A DNA stretch of 64,000 nucleotides from Phialocephala subalpina (lineage: Eukaryota; Ascomycota; Leotiomycetes; Helotiales; Mollisiaceae), in assembly GCA_900073065.1 (NCBI GenBank), contig FJOG01000012.1, positions 1,435,059 through 1,499,058 on the forward strand, in the 5' to 3' direction. Positions 21,550 through 32,300 of this stretch are shown piece after piece. A program made the position numbers and the translations under genes. The notes under the pieces were generated by a model. It saw nothing but the letters and a program-made list of their open reading frames with translations. It had not been told where the DNA came from and searched no databases. Each line of letters begins with the position of its first letter. Positions within the stretch are counted from its first letter, which is position 1.

Positions 21550-21696
21550 CGATTCATCACCATGGACAACCTAGCCGAGCGCCGCAGACGAAATTGATTA
21601 GCCTTGATTCAAAGATGTCAAGCTCCGTACAGGTCCACAGAAGCGTGCCAACAATTCACTACTCACAACCTTAAGAATGAAAGACTATTCCTAGCA

Positions 21697-22420
21697 ATGA
21701 AAGTCATCTTGCTCGTCTTGTCTCTCCTCCACCTCTCCACAGTATGGGGTAACCTCGCGCACCGAACCGTCGCCGTCCTGGCTCAAAAGCACCTCACCCC
21801 AAACGCAACCCTCTACATCCACTCCCTCCTCAGCACCGAATCCCTCTCTGCTGCCGCCATGTGGGCAGACAAATACAAAATGTGGCCGCAAGGTGGCATA
21901 CCAGCAGCTGACGACCCACCGCAAAGATGCCTTGTCTCTTACCCATAAGGCTGCCCCTCAGATTGCACCTGCATCATCTCCACCACCACGCCCATGACGA
22001 GGCGATAAACGATCCGCGCTTAAAGAGAAGAGTGGCGCTGAAATTCCTGCTTCATTTGCCGGGGATTTGCATTGTCCCCTGCATGTTGAGGGGCTGCTGA
22101 AGGGCGGAAATGATATTCCTGTGATTTGGGAAGGGAGGAGGACGAATCTTCATTTCGTCTGGGATGTGCTGATTCCTCGGAGTTGGACGGATAGCTCGTG
22201 GGCTGATGAAGAAAAGGCTGCTGCGGAGTGGGCCGAGAGACTGTTTAATTCGTCAGTGACGGATGGTGACGATTTCTTCGGGACGGCGCAGCATACTGGT
22301 AGAATCACGAACAGAGCTTGGTTTTGCGGTGGGCAGGAGGAGCAAATGCTTGGGTTTGTAGGATGGTGTTGCGGGATGAGATCGAGAGTGTCTAAGTATG
22401 GCAATCAGTCGATTTCGTAG
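21697..22420 (+). pseudogene. S1/P1-type nuclease pseudogene
   Basis: The 5' end encodes a signal peptide (MKVILLVLSLLHLSTVWG) followed by WGNLAHRTVAVLAQKHLTP, matching the mature N-terminus of zinc-dependent S1/P1 nucleases whose Trp and His bind zinc. The ORF stops at 21948. Further family blocks follow in other frames: CPSDCTCII, EAINDPRLKRR, HLPGDLHCPLHVEG and GGNDIPVIWEGRRTNLHFVW. A stretch of the usual middle is missing and at least two frameshifts are present. The catalytic C-terminal half is cut short at about 22420. Intact family members degrade single-stranded nucleic acid outside the cell. Confidence 0.75.
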
Positions 22421-23336
22421 CTTGCGCAAATTCGGATTGGGGTCTTTCACGGACGACATGGCGCTTCACGACGTCGCTGGACGTGTCATTTGATAGGCTT
22501 CCTTTATGGCAAAATGTAGCATCTTTGGAAAAGGGAAGGCAGCTCTGCGGAAGGCTGAACGATCGGGAGTTGGCAGGAGGCTCCAACATCTCGATCGCGG
22601 CCCTCCAATTCAGATTACCCCCATTTGCTGGAAGCGAGGTCAATGAAAGCCACTGGCTTCTTCTGCGACAAGGAAGGAAATCGAAGGGAGGAGGGGAGAG
22701 AGGGGTCAAAAACCGGACAATACATGCCCTTTTCTTGGGAGCTGACGATTATCAGGCCTAGCCAATTAATTTAATGCGTCAAATTCCACGGGTGCAGTAT
22801 GCAGCCACACGCCGAACGCCCCCTATTCCGTGGCCAGACCACGAAATCAATCCCAGGCTCCATGCAGCCACAGCCTGCGAGAAGCGAAGCCACTCGTGTT
22901 TCTGAGCTCAAATCAGAAGGTCGTCGCAACACCAGCATTGAGGCGGCTGCGACCGGACACTTTGGGGAAGTGCCGCTCAATCGAGTTTCTCCTCTTTTTT
23001 TCTCCCACGTTCGCTGTGCTACAGTTGAGGCGCAGCGTGACAAATGAGCCTGGCTGTCCCTCTCTCTTTGAATTGACTTGAGTTTTCAACCTCTACGCAA
23101 GATTCTTGGCCCTGATATGTGTGTGTGTGTGTCCGAACCAATGACCACTAATTCTTGTCAGAATTGTCCGTTGTTGGAGGTCGCGAAGAGAACGACAGAG
23201 AAAGGTTTGAATCAGAACCACGTTCAGCTGCTATGCTCAAGTAACCTGACTTAGAAAAATCAGACTGGGAGATCGTGGAAGTGTCGCTTGAAAATTTCTT
23301 GAGACAAGATGACAATGATTCGAGGATAACGTTGAT
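22421..23336. other. Intergenic region
   Basis: No gene is supported. Overlapping ORFs at 22771-23081 on both strands are without motifs. A short (GT)n run lies near 23120. Confidence 0.4.
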
Positions 23337-24548
23337 GTGGGTTCTCGGGGCATCAGCATATTCGGTCTTGGGGGATGGCAAGCTAACCAAGATTGTGGTG
23401 GCAGTTATGCACGCGCTGACGAAATTCGCGAGTGCCCGCGATGTCGACAGTCGTTCATGGACAAGTTCAAGTTACCTGAGCTGTGGTGGTCTGGATGGTG
23501 CCGACGCTCAAATGGCTACTTTGGCTGCGAGGACACAGTCGATAGGCAAGGTAACTTTGATGGCCATAGTAACTCACCTCTGGTCCTGTTCTTGCTTTTT
23601 TGTTGATAATTCTTAGATACCTGGTTCAGATTTCTCGTCAAGCAGACCTTTGATAATGTACCTCGGGGACAGGCAGACTACCTCTGGTACAAATTAAACA
23701 TCTTCACTCATTGGATTCCAAGCTCAAAGCGATCTATTGTAATCGTTTTTGACCCCCGGCCAGCCGTCAGAGAGCGTCTTCCGAGCCCTCTACTCGACTT
23801 TGCCAACTCAACTGATACCACCGATCCTTACTGGATCCATGCACGATTTGTTGAAGAGTTGGTCCGTGTACAAGACGACGCCGTTTGGGGAATCCGCAAC
23901 CTGGTGCGGAAGACCGAAATCAACCGCACGACATCCACGGCACCAAATCCAGATTACCCAAGGCTTCACGACATTGCCAGGCATGCTATCCACATTTCCG
24001 AAACGCTTGATCTAGCAATCAAGACTGTGGATTCGATGATGACACAGCACGACCAATTCCTTGCCGACAGGCAGGCTCTAGACAACGTTTTGAGGATAAC
24101 GCAAAGTAAGATCGGCAAGCACATGTGCTTCTACCACCACACGTTAAACAGCTTGCGTTGCCGCTCTGAGTCGAACAAGGAACGATTGCTTAACGAAATC
24201 CAGCTAGCTTTTAACACAGTCGCGCAGTATGATTCCCAGATCAGCGTCAAGATCGGCCGAGCCGCCCACTCCGACAGCGCGGCGATGAAGACCATCGCAT
24301 TCCTAACTTTGACTTTTTTCCCTGCCACCTTCATCTCAGCCATCTTTAGCATGTCATTTTTCAACTATGATCCTGACAGCGATCGGTGGACTGTCTCGAA
24401 ACAGTTCTGGATCTACTGGGTGGTGGCAATTCCTGTCACTTGTGTTACCGCACTGGTGTGGTCGTTTTGGCATAAATTATTCCCAATGAAACAGATCGGT
24501 GATGAGGACTTGCAACCAAGGGGGCCGCAATTGGCGAAGGAGATATAG
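23337..24548 (+). CDS. CorA-like membrane protein (5' end unresolved)
   Basis: One intron (about 23549-23614) joins FMDKFKLPELWWSGWCRR...EDTVDRQ to DTWFRFLVKQTFDNVPRGQ in frame. The protein then runs uninterrupted to 24548. The middle is helical; the C-terminus has two hydrophobic helices, TIAFLTLTFFPATFISAIF and FWIYWVVAIPVTCVTALVW, separated by a short loop. This is the layout of fungal CorA-like proteins. The Gly-Met-Asn signature of true CorA magnesium channels is absent (SMSFF occupies its place), so transport of Mg is uncertain. No ATG is found at the start of the first visible exon, so an upstream exon or a 5' truncation is likely. The 3' side runs into an AT-rich island. Confidence 0.7.
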
Positions 24549-24594
24549 GCGATGGCGAAGGAATTGGAAGCTAAGTTTAAAAATGGAAATATAT

Positions 24595-25000
24595 AAAAGA
24601 TAACTTGCTTTTTATATTATTTGAAATTTATTAAACTTTATATATTATATAAAAAAACTATGGAAAATTATAATAATAAAATTAATATATAATTTTTAAT
24701 TACTCGAGATTATTTATAATATTTTTAATATTTAATAAGAATAAATTTAATTTAATATTATAAAAAAAATATATATAATTCTAAGTATTATAAATACTTC
24801 GAATAAGAATTTAAATATTATAATTTTAATTATATATATTATAATTAATTTTATAATTATATAATTAAAAATTTTAATTAAAAATTTTAATTTAATATTT
24901 TCGGAATTTTAATATAATATTTAATTATTAAAATATAATAATTTAAAATCGCAAATTTAATTTTTTATTTCTTATAAATAATATATATGGCGGGGAGGCG
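24595..25000. other. Extreme AT-rich island
   Basis: About 400 bp consist almost wholly of A and T, with many TATA, TTAA and AATTTTAA words and only scattered single C or G. Neighbouring genes have ordinary composition. It fits a RIP-saturated relic or an AT isochore fragment. No gene is present. Confidence 0.75.
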
Positions 25001-25369
25001 GGTGGATAGATAGATGACACTTTTGCTACTTGCTCCACCGTGCCTTGATATGTTACGACCTGGCGGCTGGACTTGAGCGATGGAGTTTCTGAGGAGAGGG
25101 AAAGGGGAGAGAGTAGACGAGCTAAGGAGGAAGGAGAAGAAGATCCGAGCTGAGAAGGAGCTGAATTGGCTGAGGTAGAGTCGGAATCAGAATCAGAAGA
25201 GGGTACAATCTGTTCTATTGTTTCTAGAGACCTCGTCATTGTGAATGTATTTCTATTCCTACAAATCCACATTGCATAATCTAGCATAACTCAAGTCTTC
25301 CTAAATTGTGAGGCTAGATCCAAAATCAGCCCCGGCAGGAACCCTGTAAGGGAGCAGAAACGAATTCCC
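25001..25369. other. Low-complexity spacer
   Basis: The minus strand has a Ser/Pro-rich ORF (SDSDSDSTSANSAPSQLG) at 24943-25287 of unknown nature, which may be a fragment of a transposon ORF. No firm feature is called. Confidence 0.3.
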
Positions 25370-25590
25370 GAACAAAGTCGGCAAGGAAACTGTAGTCGGG
25401 GCACACAGGAGGCCAAATGGGTTCCACTTTATAGTGCTCAGGCGTAATCAGGCTCTGCTCAGGCTCTGCTCGGGCTCGCTCACCCTCAGCTCGAGTTAAA
25501 GCGGCAGCTGCTCACATCCGGAGACTAAAACGGATCCAGCGGGGATGAGATTAGAGTCTAACTTTGGTGGTAGTGGTAGTAAGGCGGAAT
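25370..25590 (+). mobile_element. Solo 5' end of the same Tc1/mariner family
   Basis: It aligns with about 20075-20260 of the degraded element. Shared blocks include GGAAACTRTAGYCGG, a CAAGGRGGCCCAAAT-like block, TTAAAGCRGCAGCTGCTCA and ACTAAAACGGA. Similarity fades after about 25560, where the HET pseudogene begins. No transposase follows, so this is a truncated copy. Confidence 0.65.
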
Positions 25591-27097
25591 CGCATACCTC
25601 GGAGGGTGCCTACTCCATGACGCATCCTCATTATGTCTACATGAAACTCCAAAAGTCTTGTGAGTGAGTCGGTGATTATGAAGGCGTCAGAGTTCCAGCG
25701 AAGTAGGGTCCCTTGGGCAATGCCAAAATCCTGTTTCGACGACGACTTGTCGGAAGTCTGCTTCTGTGACCGTTGTGCTGCTTAGTTGGAAGTATAGCTG
25801 CTTGGCAAATGCTGCTTCTTGAATTGTCCATAATCGAGTCAACCAAATTGATGAGCCGATCATGGAAGCAATGTAAGCAGGAGACGTGGATCCATCGATC
25901 AGCTCAAGCTCGGAATCGATACCAGCATGGCTGCAGCTTCTTTGTAGACTGTCTCTATAGATGCGATTGCGATTCCTGTCTCTGGAATGTTCTCTGATGG
26001 GACGCGGAGAGTGTCAATCCGGAAGTGACATACTGCCGATTGTGTTTGAACACTCGTCAGGTTTTGTGTGACTCTTCCTCCTCTCTCTTGCATGAGCTGC
26101 AATTGACACTGATGCATAGCGCTGGCATTTGGATTTCCCAGACCGTCGGCCCAGACGTGTGAAATAGCGACGTATGGCAGTTGGCGAGAGTTATCGGGAC
26201 GAAATGACTCCACTTGTAGGCCGTCTACGACCGAGTATGACACAATGGGTATCTATCGCACCGTGCCTGATAAGTTCAGCAAGTTGAACTTATCTCGTAC
26301 CAAATATCTCGCACCGGCAGTTTTCCATCGCGTGCCTCGGTTTGTGGTTCGTGCTATCAACCTGCTGCAACGCTCGACATTGGTCTTTGTCACACTTTGA
26401 GTGATCCCGCGTCGATTTCTTCTGGCCACTAGCACCGATATGATACATAGTAAGACTGCAGAAGCCTTGCCCCATCCGTTGGATGTTGCTCTAGCACCAC
26501 CCTTTCCGAGCCAAATGCTCACGTATTTGTCCGTTGGTTCGCGTGGGTGTGCCGAGTTCGGAAACCAATGTTTCTTGCAGGGGATCAACGATGTCCACAA
26601 AATCATTATCGAGAAACAGGCTTCGGACGGCACTACAGTGTCCTTCCCTTGGTCCACACGAAAGAGTTGAGGTCAATGATATCGATCAGACCCTCCAAAC
26701 TTTTACTGTACTCTGCAAGTTGCTCCTTTGACTTTCGTGCAAGTGACTGCCGCCATTATTCTACCTTGTCAGGGAAATATGCTGTGCAGACAACTTGTTT
26801 ACCCTTGGAGTTAAATCGCGGATGATTCTGAGTGTGGACAGGCGTTTCAGCTAATGCGAAGATGAGCCCAAAGTAAGGCCAGGCTTGAACTAAAGATGCC
26901 GCCCGCTGGTTCGTGTACTCTGGATTGCTACTAAGCTTCCCAATTTGGACATCGAGAAGTTCCTTGACTTTCCAGCCTATGCGTTCGGGGAACTTCGCCC
27001 ATAGCTGGTTGTCGAAGACATATGGGGAGTTCTGGTCAAGGAGATATGGTACCTCCGCAGGCCACGGGTCGTCCCGAGCACATTTGATGTGATCCAT
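25591..27097 (-). pseudogene. HET-domain pseudogene
   Basis: The minus strand starts with a typical HET N-terminal leader (MDHIKCARDDPWPAEVPYL ... ASLVQAWPYFGLIF). Degraded sequence with several stops follows. The HET core PYVAISHVWADGLGNPNASA and FRIDTLRVPSENIPE lies at about 26200-25950. A single-base frame change near 25925 is needed to continue into ELELIDGSTSPAYIASMIG and LTRLWTIQEAAFAKQL. After about 25600 the reading is lost next to the transposon end. The usual WIDTLCIP is changed to FRIDTLRVP. Multiple breaks make it non-functional. Confidence 0.75.
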
Positions 27098-27394
27098 CGT
27101 AGCTGTGCTCGGATGAAAGGCAATGGACTAAGCAAAAATTCGAACAATTGAGAGAGGTGACAAAGATTCGTGAGGGCACTTAAATGGTATGCTTGCCTCG
27201 TCGATGGTACCGGATTATCGCAGATCTCCTGCGTCATATGGCAATTTATTCAGATCAGGCTCATTCAAGGAAGTGATTTGACTTGCCTAAGGTCTCAGGC
27301 ACCCAGTATTGCGTCCAGCAATTGGACGTTTCTGGGTCGAGAAGTGAAAATATATAGCGAGTATCATTTCGCCGCGTCGTCCGAGGGCCCAAAA

Positions 27395-28396
27395 TCACTT
27401 TCCAGTTCTCCAATACTCATCCAACACATCCTGCGTAACGCAAAACGCCCAATGGTGACAAGTCTGATGCATCACTGGACTAACCTCCTCCTGGTCCTCC
27501 TCCCCATCATCCCAAACCTCCCCCACGCCCGCAGCCACATACTTCTTCAGCAACATCCTCCTCCACCTCCCCGTCTTCCCAACACACTTCTTCCACCTCG
27601 AAACCTGCCTCTCGTCATCCTCACACCGTCTCCCCATAAAGAACCTGCAATACCACTGAAACCAACCCCTCACATCAAAATCATGATTAATCCACCCTGC
27701 TTCTTCCCATTGTTCGATCGATTGTCCGCACGCGACTTTGAATTTGTTGATTTCGGGATTGTAGGCGGGAGATGTGAGGTAGGAGGAGGTATTGAGGTTC
27801 GTGGTCCAGGAGGGAGGAAGCTCGAGGTAGTCGTTTGAAATTGTGATTCCGAGTTTCTTGGAGTAGAGGGGCCGGAAGTAGGAGCCGCCAAAACAGCCTT
27901 CGCGGAGGACTTCTTCGGGGGATTTGTTGGGTGTGAAGTCTGGGTGGGAGGGGAAGTGGAAGGTGCCTTCTTCGTTGCGTGTTGGTGGAGGGGCGACGGG
28001 TTCCCATGATGACCAGGAGGCTTGTAGTTCGGCTAGATCTTTCGTGGGCATCTCTGGTTTCGTGTCTGTATCTTCTTCGAACTTTGTGACCTTCGCAGAT
28101 GTCCGTTGTTTGCTGTATTTCGATTTCGGCATCGCGTTCGATTCCACTACGGCAGCCGCGAGGCTGTCTTCATTGTAGGTTGGCTTCGACGGCGTAGAAG
28201 CTAGTCTGGCAGATGTCCGTGAAGGCGGCAGATTCAAGTTCGTCTTCTCGACCTTCCGTCTCTTCTTCGCAGGTTCGCTCGTCGACGCGTCGTGTATAAC
28301 TTGGGCTTGTTGATTGACGCCGAGATTCTTCAGGAGAGCTCCGTTGCGCTTGATATTGTCTAGCCGTCGCCTTTCGAATGTGTTTTTGTCTGCCAT
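27395..28396 (-). CDS. Conserved fungal protein of unknown function
   Basis: An intronless 333-residue ORF. The N-terminal third is basic and disordered, with a nuclear-signal-like PAKKRRKVEK. From about residue 130 a compact region begins: WEPVAPPPTRNEEGTFHFP, PNKSPEEVLREGCFGGSYF, RPLYSKKLG, CGQSIEQWEEAGWI and GWFQWYCRFFMGRR. The C-terminus is Trp/Arg-rich (SRWKKCVGKTGRWRRMLL), then MHQTCHHWAF. I recall similar uncharacterised proteins across fungi but cannot name the family. The basic and aromatic makeup suggests nuclear nucleic-acid or chromatin contact (inference). Confidence 0.75.
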   Translation of the reverse strand: MADKNTFERRRLDNIKRNGALLKNLGVNQQAQVIHDASTSEPAKKRRKVEKTNLNLPPSRTSARLASTPSKPTYNEDSLAAAVVESNAMPKSKYSKQRTSAKVTKFEEDTDTKPEMPTKDLAELQASWSSWEPVAPPPTRNEEGTFHFPSHPDFTPNKSPEEVLREGCFGGSYFRPLYSKKLGITISNDYLELPPSWTTNLNTSSYLTSPAYNPEINKFKVACGQSIEQWEEAGWINHDFDVRGWFQWYCRFFMGRRCEDDERQVSRWKKCVGKTGRWRRMLLKKYVAAGVGEVWDDGEEDQEEVSPVMHQTCHHWAFCVTQDVLDEYWRTGK

Positions 28397-29344
28397 CTTG
28401 TCGGGTACATCTGATGTCTACTCGACTTCAATATCTTCGCGCTAGACTTTGAATGCTGCATGTTGATGTTGTTGATCTAGATGCAGTTCGACGTCATGAT
28501 TCGGAGAACTTAGTGATAGATTAGCGAGGTTAGCGTCCCGGTCGCCGAGATCTCACCCCCTGAAACCCCTGATACTCGGTTGATAGTCGCTAAAAATACG
28601 ATACAGGAGCTGGTGGAGAGAAGCCAAATTTTACACCGTGCTGTTCAGAGCTGAGAATATGTAACAGATATCGAAACATCCATGATCGACCTGTCACGTT
28701 TCTGTCTCTATTTTCTGAAAAGTTAGTTATGAGGAGAATGCGATTATTGGTGTGTACCTACCCAGGTGCTGACTCGAAGGCACTGCAGTGCAGAATGTGG
28801 ACTAGCCCAGAAATGACTTGGAGCTGGAGCTGTGGCTCTCCTCACCACCACAACAACATCAATATCACATCTCATCACACAATAATGTTTCCCACGGCGC
28901 CTACAACGTCTGCAATGGGAATTGCTTCCGCTACAATTCCGAGATCTGCGACAGTGATTGGACCTATTTCAGCGCTCACTCCCTGATTCAGTCTCGTGCG
29001 ACTCCTCCGGTCCTTGAAACGCGGAAGCTCCTGTTTGATGGATGTTCCCTCGAATCTTCCTCACCATCACACTAATCCTTGCAATCCAGCTTGGATCACC
29101 AATAATGGATCAGCTGCAATTGGCATGTATCGAAGTTTGCTCTTTCTTTTCTCTGTTTGGTTGACTTTCCCTTCTTTCCAGTTCGTCCGATTCTTTTAGA
29201 GTAGATCTCGACCTTTTCTTAACATTCATGCGCTTTCTATAGACTAGAAAATACCCTTCTTTTATCCGAGTCTGCGACTCATATCACGTTTGATATTCAT
29301 TAATCTTATTTGGAAGGAAGAGAGGACACTTCCCAGCAGCAAAG
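28397..29344. other. Intergenic region between divergent genes
   Basis: The 5' ends of the conserved gene (minus) and the repeat protein (plus) face away from each other. Pyrimidine-rich sequence at 29130-29230 may be promoter or 5' UTR of the repeat-protein gene. The short ORFs here look random. Confidence 0.4.
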
Positions 29345-32300
29345 ATGGCGATAGCTACGGCGAGCGTTGCTGAGTTGGTGAGCCAGATGCAGGCGAATCT
29401 CGACGCGATCAATTATCACCTGGCGCGCATCTCGGATACGAAAGCACACGATGACGAGATTGAACGACTCGAGAATGAACGGGAGAAACGAGCGAAGCTC
29501 CTAACTCTGCAGTGGGAAGAAGAGGCGAAGCAGCTGGAGGAGAAGAAAAGACAGGCCGCCTTACCTGCTGCCGAGCAGCGCAGACGAGATTACGAGAAGG
29601 TTACCGCGAGACGGGCAGAAGAGGAACGGGAACTGGCAGAGGCGAGAAGAAGGGAAGATGAGGCGATCGCTGCTCGAAGGAAACAGGAGGACGACGAGAG
29701 GCAGGCCAAGATACAACAACAGGAGGATGAGCTGAAGGCTATTGCAGAACGCGAAGAAGAGGAGATCCACATGTTGTTCGCCGCAGAGGAAGAAATGAGA
29801 AGGGCAGCAGCAATTGAGAGGGAGAATAGTCTGTATGACGACTTTGAGGTTCAGATGGAACAACTGGAAGAGGAAATGGAGAGGAAGGTCGAGGAGAGTC
29901 AGAGTGAACTGGCAGCACTCGAGGAGAAGCGACAGGTGAGTATCCAATTTCTAGGTCTACTGTAGAGCTAACAATTTTGGCCAGGCTATCAGTGCCATGA
30001 TCGACGCCAAAATGAGAGCACCACGCCCAGCATCATTCCGAAGAGGTTCCAAACGATTTTCCAACACCCCACTCGCAGCAGATGTCGCAGCTATGTTAGC
30101 AGGAGGAAACGGCCACATCCAACGCAAACCAACGCTGTCCAGTATACGTGAACCTTGCCCTCCAGAGACGCCAGTTGCCAGGGAAGTGTCGGGAGAGCTC
30201 CCAGCGCAATCCCATTCTGCAACGCTTGACGCCCTCACTAAATCGCGTCCTACTAAATACGTCCACAATGGACCCAAGCACAACCAGTTACCCACATGGG
30301 TTGACCAATCCACTTTACCAACTGTCCGCGGCTCCCATGGCGTATTGAGCTTCCGTGGGGAAGGTGCGGAAATATCTCTGGTCGAATCTCCCAAAGTGAG
30401 ACAGCCTGCACCATCCTCGACGGAAGCGAGAAGAGCCCCTTTGAAGCTGGACGTACAAAAGCATGCACTTCTACCAACTTGGACTGACCAATCCAAACTT
30501 GAAATTGGCAGTGGAGCTTGGGCTAGGCTGGTATTCCGGGAAGGAGGTGCAGACATGGAATGCGTCCAGATCCCAAAAGAAATCGTCGCCTCTCCCGTTG
30601 GCCATCCTTTCAACGATACCGACCTCAAAGATATCGAAAATGTTTCTCACATGTCGAGTCACTCGAAGACCTGGACGCCTGTCTCTCGCGAACTTCCAAC
30701 ATCCGAACCTCAATCTCTGATATCAAAATATGTTGAAAACTCGTTCCCAAAGCTCGACTCAACCTCAATGTTCGAAACAGGTGCTGCAGCTCTACTAGCA
30801 GCTCAAACCTACGTCCCCAATTCAACGGACCTCAGCGATCAACCAATACGGCCCCGAGCTACCTCACGAGCCATCCCTCCCGAGAAAGTCTGGTTCGCAG
30901 CCGACAAACCCGCTCAAAAGGGTCACCCTCATAACTCCACTCGAAGCAGTCCGTCTCCAGACCTCACCTCACACATGCCTGGCCGCATCAGAACCTCAGT
31001 ACCAGCCGCTCAATCACCAAAAGGTCTTGGCAGCGNNNNNNNNNNNNNNNNNNNNNNNNNNNNNNNNNNNNNNNNNNNNNNNNNNNNNNNNNNNNNNNNN
31101 NNNNNNNNNNNNNNNNNNNNNNNNNNNNNNNNNNNNNNNNNNNNNNNNNNNNNNNNNNNNNNNNNNNNNNNNNNNNNNNNNNNNNNNNNNNNNNNNNNNN
31201 NNNNNNNNNNNNNNNNNNNNNNNNNNNNNNNNNNNNNNNNNNNNNNNNNNNNNNNNNNNNNNNNNNNNNNNNNNNNNNNNNNNNNNNNNNNNNNNNNNNN
31301 NNNNNNNNNNNNNNNNNNNNNNNNNNNNNNNNNNNNNNNNNNNNNNNNNNNNNNNNNNNNNNNNNNNNNNNNNNNNNNNNNNNNNNNNNNNNNNNNNNNN
31401 NNNNNNNNNNNNNNNNNNNNNNNNNNNNNNNNNNNNNNNNNNNNNNNNNNNNNNNNNNNNNNNNNNNNNNNNNNNNNNNNNNNNNNNNNNNNNNNNNNNN
31501 NNNNNNNNNNNNNNNNNNNNNNNNNNNNNNNNNNNNNNNNNNNNNNNNNNNNNNNNNNNNNNNNNNNNNNNNNNNNNNNNNNNNNNNNNNNNNNNNNNNN
31601 NNNNNNNNNNNATCACGGCACGGAAAGATCAGTCGCGGCACCAATTCCAGTTGCACCAAGGGAAGTCGTCGAGGCCGTGGGCGAGAAATACGACATCCAC
31701 CACCCTGCTCTCGAAGAACTTGTGCATGCAGCCCACGAGAAGCACTCGCATTCAGGAGCACATTCATACTGGGAAGCTAACCAGGAGATGCTGGAGTTCG
31801 TGAGAGGCAGTCACGGCATACTAAGTTTTGAAGCACGTGGCGCGTCTCTTCGGGCCGTCGTTCCTCCTCGAGCCAACCCGTATTGGACAAATCAGGCGAA
31901 ACTGAGTACGGTGAGGGGTAACCACGGAACTCTACAATTCTCAGGAAACGACGCGACTCTCAAGGTCTTCAAGCCCAACCGGTACTGGAAAGATCAGCCT
32001 TCGCTCGCGATCGTGAGAGGTGATCATGGAAAGCTTGAGTTTTCCGATAACGGTGCCGTTCTCAAGATCGTCAAAGCAAATCCGTACTGGAGAAACCAGT
32101 CTTCTTTGCCTATTGTCCGAGGCAGCCATGGAATGTTAGAGTTTTCGCAAGACGGCTCCTCTCTCCGAGTAGTGAGGCCGGACCCATATTGGGTCGATCA
32201 ATCAACCCTTTCCATTGTCACAGGGCATCACGCTCGACTCGCATTCACCCCGGATGGAGCTTCTCTCAAGATCGTCAGACCTGATCCTTATTGGGTGGAC

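Noticed and set aside
23110..23132. GT microsatellite
   Set aside because: Only a few GT units are present, too short to be a notable repeat.
24595..25000. AT-rich island as a mitochondrial DNA insertion
   Set aside because: No mitochondrial gene or tRNA sequence is visible. Simple AT-rich words fit RIP decay better.
24943..25287. Ser-rich minus-strand ORF as a gene
   Set aside because: Its end runs into the AT-rich island and its content is low-complexity; no support beyond an open frame.
29561..29947. Antisense hydrophobic ORFs opposite the coiled coil
   Set aside because: They are mirror readings of the Glu/Arg-rich coding repeat and have no independent features.
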